DNA from: Lingula anatina
Lineage: Eukaryota > Brachiopoda > Lingulata > Lingulida > Lingulidae
Direction: 5' to 3'
Assembly (NCBI RefSeq): GCF_001039355.2
Contig: NW_019776139.1
Span: 74,999 to 98,691 of the forward strand
Length of the DNA stretch: 23,693 nt
A program made the position numbers and the translations under genes. Numbering within the stretch: the stretch's first letter is position 1; every line of letters starts with the position of its first letter. The notes beneath the pieces are model-generated. The model had not been told where the DNA came from. It saw only the letters and a list, made by a program, of their open reading frames with translations, and did no database searches. Below, piece after piece: positions 1-10,694 of this stretch.

Positions 1-116
1 CCGTGAATTAAGGACCCTGAAAAATATTGATATTTTTGAGGGCGACTGGTGAAGGGTGCCATTTCGTATGGTCTAATTTCAAATAGCGTGATTTTTTTTT
101 TTTCCAGAAATCAAAT

Positions 117-140
117 GGGGGGGGGGGGGGGGGGGGGGGG
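117..140. repeat. G24 homopolymer in a JMJD4 intron
   Basis: An uninterrupted run of about 24 G lies in the intron upstream of the first visible JMJD4 exon. The rest of 1-365 has no exon I can support, only AT-rich intron sequence and a small hairpin at 15-42. Run length is unreliable in assemblies. Confidence 0.85.
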
Positions 141-365
141 CTAAATCTGGGGTCTTTCGATATATTTTAAAGCAGATCTACATTATACAAATGTACAAAA
201 GATACCTTATTTATAATGGTTTATTCCTAAATTTTTCATATGTTCTTCTGTGAAGATTGCCTATACATAGAATACAAAGTTTATTTTAAAAAAAAAGTTG
301 GTAATTTTCTTTAAATGAGATATATAAATATACACCATAAACCTGACTTTTTTTACACTTATTAG

Positions 366-2966
366 ACAAAGTGAGTGTCCCAGTAGCAGACTGCAAGACG
401 GAGGAATATGGGTCTCACTGCAAGCAAAATATGGACCTCAAGGATTACCTGACTTACTGGGAGAAATACATTGATAGTGGTTATCCTGTTGACATGCAGA
501 GTCTGTACTTAAAGGACTGGCATTTCACAAGGTAATTGTTTGTTTTTTTTTGAAAAGCAAAACTTTGATAGCTCTTATTAGTATAGAAAGCTCACAGCAG
601 ATTAGGACAGTGTAAATATATTATGATAAATCTTTTGCTAATTATTGTCCCGTTTTTGTAGTAGGTGCTTTACTTTTAAAAACCCAAATAGATGTTTGCA
701 GGTTTTCCTTTTCGGCAGATTAAAAATAATATTGTGCACATCTTGAAAGTTGTAATTTGGTTAACCTGGTTAATTTTTAGTGTAATCATATTAAAATTGA
801 CAGTAAAGTCAGCTTAAAATTTTGCTTGTATTATATGCAATTAATTTTTCAGAGATTTTCAAGACTACAATGCGTACATAACTCCTGAGTATTTCCAGTC
901 TGACTGGATGAATGAATACTGGGACACAAGGCCAGACCTCAAGGATGATTACAGATTTGTTTACATGGGAGCTAAAGGAACATGGTACTTTATCAAGGTT
1001 AATTAATGCAGGGAATTAAATGTTCTGTACCTTTTTTCAGTGCAAAAATTAGATGTGAAAACATACAAAGAAATAATTAACAAGCTTCACTCACAGATTC
1101 ACACTTTTATTTAATTACTTGAGATGTAAGCCATAGAACTGTACTGTTACAATAACATAGATAGTTACACAAATTCACCATTTTTTATTAAAAGCATCCA
1201 TTTTCAAAGTGAATTTGTGTACAGTGCTAGCTAAATTGGACTCTGATAAAACTATAAATTATACCTACTTTTCCAGATAAGTAGCTCATCATTCTGTGCA
1301 TAGCCATCTTACATTTTTCTTGTATTTGTAATATATATATATATATTTTTTAAATCTTTTTTTAAACATTTTAGGACACCTTTCCATGCTGATGTGTTTA
1401 GATCATACAGTTGGTCAGCAAATGTCTGTGGCAGAAAGAAATGGTTACTTTACCCACCAGGCAAGTGATTGGGATTCAGAAGTACATGTACCTGTTACTC
1501 AAGGTCAATAATGCCTTGTGCAAAATGTGGTCTACAAATTGCAATAACCTTAACTTTTTGTTATCTCCCAAATTTTCTTTGCCTTGTTACCACTCCAGCA
1601 AATGAATTTTACTTTTACCTGATTAATTAAGAAATTATGATCATATTTTTTGTCACCAGGTGAAGAAGAATGTTTTACCAACAGATTTGGGAAGTTAGTG
1701 TTTGATGTCTGTTCACCAGAACTTGATGACGTGACAAGTTTTCCAAAATATCGCAATTTACAAAGACAATATACAATAATACAGGAAGCTGGACAGGTTA
1801 TCTTTGTTCCCAGTGGGTGGCATCATCAAGTTTGGAACCTGGTATAACCATTTTGTTTTTTACTCTATGACAGAATGTGTTGTAGGTACTTTCTATTAAA
1901 TTTGTACTACTTGTGTAGGTTCAACTCTGTAGGGCATTATGGTTAAATGCAATCTGTGAAATCAGCTTAATTGTCTGACACGCCTCCTAGGGAAGCTAAG
2001 AGTAATTAAGCCAACTAGTAAGATGGGTCTATCTGAATTCTCCCTAAAATTTTATATCGTGCCTCTTTAATTCCTTCCTTCAATAAATTATGAATATAAA
2101 ATACAATAGTTCATTGTCATTTTCAAGAAAGAGTAAGACTATATTACAAGTTAAATGTTAAAATTTTACTTAATTAATGATGCAAATGATGTCTCAGAAG
2201 TCACTTTATTTCTTCCAGGAAGATACCATTTCTATCAATCATAACTGGCTGAATGCCTGCAATGTTGACATATGCTGGGGCTTCATAAAACAAAGCTTGG
2301 CAGAGGTGAAGAAAGAAATCAGTGACTGTAAAGACATGGAGGGGTGGGAACAACAATGCCAGGTCAGCAGACTTGGAGTTAAACCTAGACTGGCTTACAA
2401 CTAGATTAAATAACAATACAAACAAAGAATCAGAAATATAACAACGTCTTTGAAAACACAATTGTCTCATTTAATAAAAAAGAGATATTTTGTGGGATTT
2501 CTTCATTTTTTTATGTGGCCATTAATATCTGAAATAGATTTGTTCAAAGAGGTCTCTTTACTTAAAAAGCTCATAGTTCAAAATCATAAGAAAGACTTAA
2601 GTTTAAAGTGTATGGTGCATGACGTGTTTTTGATTGAAACATTTCAAGATAATTTTTTTTTCTTTTCAGCTCATCCTGCATGCAAGCAGTGGAATTGATT
2701 ATCCAGGATTTTTCAATTTTATGAACACAATTGCTCGACACAGGATAGAAAAATGCCAGCAACAAAATGATATTCAGAAAGAAATCTCAGTGCAATCAAG
2801 CAAAGTATTTCACTACTATTTTGACCTACAAAGAGTCAAAGAAATTCTTCAAGACATGAAACAAGATGCAGATTTTAAAGCTTTAGGGCCTGAACATCTC
2901 AGTTATGATCTGGAGGAGTTAATAGCAGAGATTACTGACACATTAAGTACCAAACACACTGAATAA
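366..2966 (+). CDS. JMJD4: JmjC-domain protein hydroxylase JMJD4 (5' truncated by window)
   Basis: Exons seen: 366-531, 853-984, 1375-1460, 1660-1841, 2219-2362 and 2670-2966 (stop TAA 2964-2966). Phases agree at every join, giving about 335 residues; roughly the first 80 of the family's usual length lie upstream of the window. The order of family landmarks is clear: a LYLKDWH segment closing exon 1, SDWMNEYWD in exon 2, then the Fe(II)-binding HxD in TPFHADVF and NVCGRKKWLLYPPG across exon 3, and GWHHQVWNL with the distal His in exon 4, followed by DTISINHNW. In the family, JMJD4 is a 2-oxoglutarate/Fe(II)-dependent oxygenase that hydroxylates a lysine of release factor eRF1 and acts in translation termination. 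Both metal-ligand motifs are intact, so the enzyme looks functional. Intron 3 has a GC donor. The gene is convergent with the METTL21A-like gene, 350 bp away. Confidence 0.93.
1461..1659 (+). other. GC-AG intron of JMJD4
   Basis: Exon 1375-1460 ends in CCACCAG and the intron opens GCAAGTG, the standard form of the rare GC donor (AG|GCAAGT). It closes with TGTCACCAG at 1659. Joining the exons here rebuilds the conserved Pro-Pro-Gly of LLYPPG in frame. I see no GT donor nearby that keeps both the frame and the motif. Every other intron I reconstructed in this window uses GT. Confidence 0.85.
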
Positions 2967-3316
2967 ACTACACAGTCCCTGTCAAAGCTTAATGAACCAG
3001 TATTTATTGAATTACAGTACAAAACCTCATTTTCAAGTATCAGATTAAAGTGCATATTTTTAATCCTCCAATTTGTCAACCTAACAGTTGATCCATTGAA
3101 AAAATTGATGCTCTAGAAATATCATTAGTCTCTTTTGAATAGAAAAAATAATTACTACATTACAGTATTTTATGACTTTAAATTTTACAGATTTACAACA
3201 AGAGGAACAGTTCCAAAACTGGTTTTATTTAGTGTATGGTGCATTTCTTTACCTGTATATTATAATTCAACTTGATATTTATTGATCAAAATAAATTTTA
3301 CCTTTATTCATCTTTG
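2967..3316. promoter_or_regulatory. Shared convergent 3' UTR region with poly(A) signals on both strands
   Basis: Only 350 bp separate the stops of JMJD4 (+) and the METTL21A-like gene (-). A plus-strand AATAAA lies at 3290-3295. Minus-strand AATAAA hexamers (TTTATT on the plus strand) lie at 3278-3283 and 3224-3229. If these are used, the two transcripts overlap tail to tail. I see no other gene here. Confidence 0.55.
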
Positions 3317-4856
3317 CTACTGTTTACATGCTTCATATATATGGACATCTTTGTTTGAGTCATAATATATGTCATTTATATGGAAGAATTCCTTCATCAT
3401 AGAGAGAAACCGAGAGTCTCTGTCATACCTTATTTTACATGATAAAAGCACCAAACAGTTTCTATTGCACAAATGCTTTAAAGTTTCCAGTAGATCTTGG
3501 AAAGTGTCTTCTATATAAATTATATCAGCACCTAGTATGACATCAAAAGGATCAGAAAACTGAAACAAGTTCTTTCCCCAGTCCAACTCTGTTACTTTTG
3601 GCACAGTTTTCAAAGATTTTATGTTCAATTCAACATTTTCTTGAATATATTCCAGTGCCATTGCTCTGTCTGTAAGTGTGAGGTGTCCGCCTGTTAAAAA
3701 GAGTTGATAAAATATCATACAAAGTAATGATAAAGATTAGTTGTTTTAGACTAGAGCACAATAGATGAAATTTTTTTGATGTAATATCCACCCTACTGAA
3801 CTTAAATAATCCCATGGGTGGGGCTTTAAACAAAAGGATCATTGCACTTTGATTTTACTGACAACCTTGCCTGTATTTTGATAAGCTCCAGTGCATTCCG
3901 ATTACCAAAATGACATATAAGTGCAATTATCCTATTGTTTTAAGTGCAAGCCGAAGGATAAGTAAATTACAACTATTCGCTGTCCACTGTATGCAACATA
4001 CAAGAGCAACAGATGACTTTTGCTGTAAGTGGTACACATATATGGATCAAATCAAAATTAACCTTATTTTCAGTGTGTAAACAGGTGTCTTTGACTTCCA
4101 ATTTCTAACCATGCAGGTACCAGTATGTGTGTGTGTCCTTTAACAAGGATTACCTAACATTGCTGCAGCAATGCCAGCTAGTCCAGTGCCAGCTCCCAGT
4201 TCTAGAACAAGCTTGCCTTTGACTACATCTGGATTTTTATCAAGATACTCAGCAAGAACAACTGCCTAAAATACACAAGAACACAGTTTATGATCATAAT
4301 GTATCTACTGGTATCATGTACTGTATACAATTACCAGTATAAGTGGTTCTGACAAAACATACAAAAAATAATAAAAAAATAAAGAATTTTAAAAAACAGC
4401 TGTTTCATTTTAAGTCTCACACAAAAATTGCCATATGTATAAAAATTATTAATGTTGAAATGGGAAAAGGAAAGCACGTGTGGACTGGAGTCTGGGCTCA
4501 GCATACTAGTATTACATGTACATATTTTAATAAATAATTTTTAAAAAAATTAATAAAATAAGGCCAATTCCCCTTGAACTTCACTCCTACATAAGTATAA
4601 AAAAGCACGTCGAACTGTTTTATCAAGCTAAAGTATGTGGTCAGTGGTCACAGTTTTCACTAACCGCATCCCATACTACAGCAGCCACACCACCTTGGCT
4701 CCAATTCTGACGAATAAATAAATGCGTTTCGCCGAATTTAAATTCACGTCTATCCTTATGGAAGTGCGGTACTTTGGTTTCATCGTAAAGCATTACTGCA
4801 GTACAGCCTCCTTCTCCTCCAGCACAGGTGGAGGTATCGGTCTTTTCAAGTGACAT
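3317..4856 (-). CDS. METTL21A: METTL21A-like protein-lysine methyltransferase
   Basis: Three exons on the minus strand: 4856-4665, 4265-4154 and 3690-3317 (stop TAG at 3319-3317), about 225 residues. The order matches human METTL21A: FIRQNW then GVAAVVWDA in exon 1, SAM-binding motif I LELGAGTGLAGI in exon 2, then the post-I acidic TLTDR, DVILGADIIY carrying the DxxY motif of methyltransferase family 16, CKIRYDRD and the DVHIYEA end. METTL21A trimethylates a lysine of Hsp70 chaperones in the cytosol. The start is uncertain. The ATG at 4856 adds a 21-residue Gly/Thr/Cys-rich leader, while the internal ATG at 4793 (M-L-Y-D-E-T) begins where human METTL21A begins, has G at -3, and gives 204 residues. 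METTL21B/C/D-type paralogues are less likely. It is divergent from the C7orf57-like gene. Confidence 0.9.
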
Positions 4857-5029
4857 AAGCAAAGAAATGTGTGGGATCAAAATGTCCAAAATGAACCATG
4901 CTTTCAGCATTTCAATAACAAAACAGAAGAATAGAGGGCAGCACACAATATGATATACTATTTTCGATTTTAGTTCAATAGAAAGAAATTCCAAATTTTT
5001 GACTTCATATCATAAAAACATTTATTCAT

Positions 5030-5068
<39 letters not shown>

Positions 5069-5300
5069 TTTTGTGTGTATTTTTTTCTATAACGAAAAAT
5101 AGATTTGGGCCCTCTTGAACTAAATCTTATATTATCTCGCGCGATTAGATCGTCTCTTAGTTACACACAAACACTTGCATATACACATGTGATCGTGTGT
5201 ATTTATCGAGTTGTTTATACCGCTAGACTCGACAGAGCAGCTTTGGATACAGCAGTGAGCGTTTGTTAAAAGTTAAACCGAATATTTACACATTAACAAG
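4857..5300. promoter_or_regulatory. Bidirectional promoter region between METTL21A-like and C7orf57-like genes
   Basis: The two start codons face away from each other across 444 bp, so this gap must hold both 5' UTRs and promoters unless an upstream non-coding exon exists. It contains the (TTTA)n tract and a short GC-richer patch around 5135-5160 with CTCGCGCGA. I see no convincing TATA box placed for either gene. Confidence 0.5.
5021..5072. repeat. (TTTA)n microsatellite
   Basis: About 13 units of TTTA, with one interruption (TTCA) near 5025-5028, ending before TTTTGTG. It lies in the intergenic gap between two divergent genes and is likely to vary in length. Confidence 0.95.
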
Positions 5301-7327
5301 ATGAACCAAAAACCTTCAGAGACAGGTAAATAGGTGAAATAAATGCAATACTGAGTACAAGTAAGGTCATCGAGGCAAAAATTGTGAAAACTCAAAAGAT
5401 TTTTAAAGTTTTTTTTTTCGTGCACAAAAATACACGCACATAGCAGGAAGTTTAAACTTGTATAATATTCAAAATGACATTTCAGGTTGGTTTTACCATG
5501 CGCCAGCTAAAAGGCAGGTCCATCTGGAGGAAGAACTGCCTCCAGCCTCTCAGATTCCAGGACTAAGCGACCTGCCAGAGGAAGAGCAACCTCAAAAACA
5601 AATGGTTTACAGAGACTCTGACACAAAATATATCAGACTGTGCAAGCGAGGAGGTCGGGAAGATCTACTTCGTTTTAGGGATTTCAAACCAAAATCCAAA
5701 GATCCTGTGCCATACCCAAGAAATGAATGGTTTTATTGGGATAACAATGAAGAAGAAGTACCTTCACAGTAAGTTTTTAAATAAGTAAACATATATAATG
5801 AAATTATATATTTCACAATAATATGAATTTCTCCCCTACTTCAACTTCAAAACTTTCATACCTTACTGATCAAACATTTCTGTCATCATATTCAATTAAT
5901 TTAGTGGTAGAATCTACAAAAATATGTTTTCTGTCAATATGAAAACCAAACTAAATGTATGTAACCATTTTGAATTTGCAGGACATTTGAGCACAAGCTC
6001 CCAGAATACATGGTCCATGAAGAGTACAAGCCAGAAGGAGACCACTATGATTATGAAAAAAATAGACCTAAGAGATTACCTTATGCATTTGATAGACTTA
6101 CAGTTTATGAACGGGAGGGAGATGACAAAAGGGTGACAAATAAAAATGTCAAGATCCCCGAGGTAAAGAGACCTGGGTATGGTGTAAGGTTACAAAGAGT
6201 TGCACCTGCTGGACCAAAAACAAAAGCCGTTCACAAGAGTAAACCTAGACCAGGAGAACTAGAGCAGCATAGAAATTTTTTGCCGATGTAAGTCACAGTT
6301 TTTAAAGAACACAATTAATGAACATGCTACATGATTTGCATTGTTGTATTGTTTTTAAGTTACTTCTAAATTAATGATCATGAAGTAAAAAAAGCATTCA
6401 AATAATTTTATATACTTATGAAAATCCAGCAATTCAAAGGTATGATTTTTAGAATATAATAAATAGTAAGTTGGCTAGTATACAAATTCATAATTGATCG
6501 CCAAAGGGATTACAAATCAGAATTTAAAAATGTTTTAATAGGACCTTTTTTATAATTTTAGGCCAGACCTTGAAACAGAAAAACCACAGATGGGAAAGAT
6601 TTTATCTTACACCTATAACAAGGAATGGAAAACAGAAAACATAAAGTGGCATGACAAGCAAGAAAAACTACATGGCAAAAATGCATTTCCTTCCAAACAG
6701 TCAAAAGAACCCGTCAAGTCAGAATACCAGCAGACATATAGTCAAACTGCAAAGGACTCAAAACACAAAGTAGCAAGGTAAATATTTCACTACATTACAT
6801 AGAAGCTTGATCAATTAATAAAATATAATGAAACCATTTGAAATAATATATATGTGAAATGTTACAACTTATGCTTATTGCTATATTAATTTTTTTTATA
6901 TTTGTGGGACCCATGATAATCAGAATCACCACTAAGCTATCATTAATGATTTTTTTCAGGAAATCAATAGAACATACTCCAAGAAGAAAAAGTGAAGATA
7001 AAGAAAAGCCTTTATTCAAGTTGACAAGGTAATACTTTGTAATTATATGCCCTTTTAGCAGTAGTTAACCAAAGGATATTTTCAAAATTATCTAAGTTTA
7101 CATTAAAGAGTCATCATTTCCACTTTTATTTTCTACTCTTCCTACTTTAATATGTGATTTATGGGGATTCCGACATTTTTTATGGAAGTTGAACCTGCAA
7201 TGCCCAAGTTTTAATGAATAGCAACATTCTTAAATTTCCCATTTGTTTTTATAGGTTTACTAAAGTGCCAGCAAGAACAGATAACCACTGGCATAAGACA
7301 GAACAACTACCCTCAGTGGCATGCTAA
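5301..7327 (+). CDS. C7orf57-like protein of unknown function
   Basis: Six exons: 5301-5325, 5486-5768, 5982-6287, 6562-6777, 6960-7028 and 7255-7327 (stop TAA), 323 residues. Start ATG 5301 follows AACAAG, a good context, and all phases agree. From memory, the protein resembles human C7orf57 (about 295 residues) in three blocks: an N-terminal WFYHAPAKR followed by PPASQIPGLSDL (human WYYHVPVKR and PPASQIPGLSNL), then YIRLCKRGGREDLL, then LPEYMVHEEYKP and a short DRLTVYERE segment. No signal peptide or membrane segment is seen. The second half is Lys/Gln/Ser-rich, charged and probably disordered. The biochemical role is unknown to me; I give no symbol because the human name is a locus placeholder. 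Exons 3, 4 and 5 are all multiples of three and flanked by phase-2 introns. AATAAA signals follow at 7339-7344 and 7691-7696. Confidence 0.85.
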
Positions 7328-7915
7328 AGTGGTTATTTAATAAAAGACAAAACTATACAATTCTGCTGACCTTGTAAAATGAAGAAAAAGAAATACTCTC
7401 TCAGTTCCTGATTCCACTGATGGAAATTGGTTTACCTTATGAGGGGATTTTGCATTTACTAATATCTCCAGACTGCACCATACAGTAGGATTCTTGGACA
7501 GAGAATTTACAAGTTGACAGTATTCTTTATCTTATAAATATATAAATATATATTACTTTTGTGTACATTTTCATTATAAAAATACTTTTTGAAATTATAA
7601 GTCATAGAAAATATTACTTGTCAAAGGTGCAATTTATAATGATGCATAAAAAGTCATTGTCACGATTGTGATGTCTTCCTTTACATCATGAATAAACGTG
7701 CCAAGGTGCTACACTTTGTATTTCAAGAGTTAAATATCATTAATTTACATATAAATAGTTACATGCTGTAAACTGAGAAACATTGTTATGACTTCAAACA
7801 TTTTTTTATGTTGGAGCATTCTCGATAACAGTTTATGCAACAAACTTTCAGTCCAATGTCTGTCAGAAAAAAAAAAAAAAAAAAAAAAAAAAACTTGAAT
7901 AATTCAGAAAAGCTT
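7328..7915. promoter_or_regulatory. 3' UTR and intergenic DNA with poly(A) signals and an A27 run
   Basis: This is the convergent gap between the C7orf57-like gene (+) and the dispanin gene (-). AATAAA at 7339-7344 is only 12 nt after the stop; a second at 7691-7696 is a more usual distance. A 27-A run occupies 7867-7893, just beyond the dispanin stop. No further gene is visible. Confidence 0.55.
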
Positions 7916-8713
7916 TTAACCAACAACTGCACCAACTGTAGTTACAGCAGCTTTAACCAACACCGTGAAATATAAGATAACAGCAATGGCTCCCCCTATT
8001 GTCAAAATGATGCCTGTAATGCTGAGACCCATGGAGATTTTTCCTCTAAGTCTTGCAGAATCCATGTTGTTCTCGTCTGCTGCACATCCTGAACACAGGG
8101 AGACAATAATGGCGATGATTCCTGGAGTACAAAAAAAAAAAAAAAACAATGTTTGCTACATTTACAGTTGTGTATCAGTAAAATTTACCATATTATTTAA
8201 AATAATTGTAAACTCTAATTTTCATGGACACACTTTCTCTTTAACAGTTTCTGACAAAATGCACTGGACCTTTAATCATGAGTGATTAAAAAAACAATTT
8301 TTTACCTTCCACAAATAGATATTAAAGTGTGTTAAAAAAGACCCCCACCCCTGCCTTTGTGACATAGACTGCATTTAGGCCCTACTGAATAATCTTTAAC
8401 AAAACTCTTGAGTACTATATTTCTTTGAGTTACAGCAATGAAAGATATCAGATTTAAATATCAACTCACCAATAGGCAGATTACAGCAGATTGTGACAAA
8501 TATGGCCAGACCAAGATAACTGGAGGGTCTCGGTGTGCTGGTTGGGGGCTGGATGACAACTGTGTGTGAGGCTGCGGGCTGGGCCATGACCACTGTGTTT
8601 TGGGCGTGGGCGTCACTCTTTCCAGGCTGGGGATATTGGTGGCCTTGCTGGATATTCTGTGCGTATTGATGGCCATATGCTGGCGGGCCAGGGTAATGTC
8701 CGGAACCATTCAT
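7916..8713 (-). CDS. Dispanin/CD225-family two-helix membrane protein
   Basis: Two exons on the minus strand: 8713-8470 and 8121-7916 (stop TAA), 149 residues, phase 1 at the join. The N-terminal 65 residues are rich in Gly, Pro, Gln, Tyr and His and carry PPAY at residues 10-13, a PPxY-type WW-domain ligand. A hydrophobic segment at about 66-90 contains CCNLPIG (76-82), the conserved Cys-Cys/Pro/Gly core of the family, where IFITM proteins are palmitoylated. The loop DENNMDSARLRGK follows, then a second hydrophobic segment at about 112-136. The architecture matches the CD225/dispanin superfamily (IFITM, PRRT, SynDIG, TMEM91 types): an intramembrane helix plus a C-terminal transmembrane helix at plasma or endosomal membranes. 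I cannot assign a subfamily, and an antiviral role should not be assumed. A run of 17 T on the sense strand (A17 on the plus) serves as the polypyrimidine tract before exon 2. Confidence 0.86.
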
Positions 8714-10589
8714 TCTGCTGTTACTTGGTATAGTCTCTACGTAGTCCTAAGCGTTGATGGAAAAATAAATGCTTTTTATTTTTTGGATTTGATGGTGTCA
8801 ATTGTTTGATAAATTGTTATTATCTTACGAGTTTACAAAACATTGCATGGTAGTTTAATCGGATCCCTGCTATAAGTTTCGTTCAAGGAAAGAAATAGAC
8901 TCAGGGATTGAAAAATTAAAAACCTTGAAGATCATCAATTTTATAGGCGCGTAGATCAAAAGGAAATACGGAAGTATTCTGTTACACAGTCGTATAACTC
9001 ACCCAAATTTCACACACGACCCACGATCGCCTCCTTACCAGCGGTCATACGCACACAATTGTGGAGGCGCGCTTTCAATTTCACGCACCATTCAACCCAG
9101 GCCATCTCAAGTTGAAATTTTAGTGGGGTGCAGATTATAGACATAAGAGAGAAATGAAAATAAACAAAATAAGACGCAACACAATTTACCATTTTTGACA
9201 ATAGAAATATTAAATATTTCATTCGCCGTGCTGCAATTATTTCGCGAAAATTTCATCGATTATTATTTAGCATTCAAAATTAGCTTCTCTGTGACGCTCA
9301 AATGTGATCTTCCAAATTGGACAAAAACTCATCAGACACAGGTAACAGTTTACACGACCAGAGTAGCTTTTCCAAGAAACGATAGCTATCAGCGAATTTA
9401 TGTTTCCAAATGTTTGAGACAGACTTTATCTTGTAAAGCGTGTTTGTTACGCTTTAGATGGAATGGAAATTTAAAGTTGCCAACTGTTTTTCTTTACTTC
9501 CATTTTGTTTCAGTCAAGTTTACTTTATATTTCTTTAGAATATACTTAAACAAACAACATAAGTTCTAGTGAACCTATTTTGTCGATTTATAAGCAATAA
9601 CGGAAATATAGCGATGATTTAACAAAAAAAGTGTTAACAGGACCTTTTTACACATTGGACAAATGTAATGAATGTATTTCGGTCTTTATTTAAAAACCTG
9701 ACAACTCGTTCCATAATTTTTACGCATAAAAACTAAAATATTTTATGTACATTTCTTCAACGGGGTATATCCAATAATTGTCTTAGGTGATAAAATCCTA
9801 TTCACTCTTTTTAGTATGTTTTCAAGATGATTTTTATGGAGGCCTGTTCTAGCTCTAATTATGCCACTTAAAAACTTGGCAATTTTTTTTTTTTATCTAC
9901 TCTGATCTTTTTTTATGTTATCGTACAAAGGCAGTTAATAGTTTTTCCAAAGCTCTGATTCCCCTATAGAAAATAAGAAAAGAAATGAAATGTCATCAAT
10001 AAATCAATGTCTAAGCCAAATATAATTTTCTTAAAAGCAATTACAGTAAGAGGAAATCAGAATTTTGGTTGTTAAAAGTTTTTTTTTCAATTAATTAATT
10101 TTCAAAATGTCCTTCATCGGTGTCTGAACATGAAAGATTGTTTGATTTAGAGTTCAATTATTGTTCGCTAATGAACTTCTAGATATAATGAAAAATCTTT
10201 AAAATATAGGCCAATTGATTAATACTTAATCACGAAGCTGTATCAGGGATTTTTCGACGTAAAATTTCCGACGTGTTAAGTATAGCTTGTCTTGTGTAGC
10301 TGGCGCTGTAATCAGTGTTGCGTCAAGTCAATATGTCTGCGCCCATGTGAGACGTTTCTTCAACAAAATGTGAGAAGTTCTCCTGGTATGGTGATTATTA
10401 CGTGAAAAGCCCGATTACCAGGAAGAAGCCGTGCCTTCCATAAAGCCTATGTCTGTCGAAAGGTCAGTACGTCGTAACATATCTATAACGAACTACATGT
10501 ATTCACGTCAGTCTCATCGTGTTTTGCTACGGACCAACCGTTCGGGGTAGGAAAGTTTTAAAATGCGCATATAAATACATGAAGGAAAG

Positions 10590-10668
10590 CATTGTAAGCT
10601 TACATTACCAACACAAGAAAGCGTATGTTACTAACGGTCTCTTGTATTGGTAACATAAGCTTACAATA
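10590..10668 (-). repeat. Hairpin-forming inverted repeat (31-bp stem, 17-nt loop)
   Basis: Arms 10590-10620 and 10638-10668 are complementary apart from five positions, and at all five the plus strand would have a C/A opposition. As RNA from the minus strand those five become G-U wobbles, so the 31-bp stem would be fully paired with a 17-nt loop. The left arm includes ATTGTAAGCTTA and the right arm TAAGCTTACAAT. It could be a microRNA-like or siRNA-producing hairpin, or a decaying miniature foldback element. Confidence 0.75.
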
Positions 10669-10694
10669 TTTACCATTACTGAGTTGGTACAGTC

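Noticed and set aside
8461-8709. Alternative 82-codon minus frame overlapping dispanin exon 1
   Set aside because: The frame starting at 8713 gives the proline-rich N-terminus and joins in phase to the CD225 segment; this one does not.
7916-8713. Calling the dispanin gene an antiviral IFITM
   Set aside because: The sequence shows only the superfamily fold; many dispanins have other roles and no subfamily-specific signature is visible.
1-8713. Operon or functional cluster of JMJD4, METTL21A, C7orf57 and dispanin genes
   Set aside because: The genes alternate strands and each has its own introns and 3' signals; I know of no shared pathway.
9195-9569. 124-codon open frame (+) in the intergenic region
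   Set aside because: No domain, no conserved motif and no supporting splice or promoter context; consistent with a chance frame.
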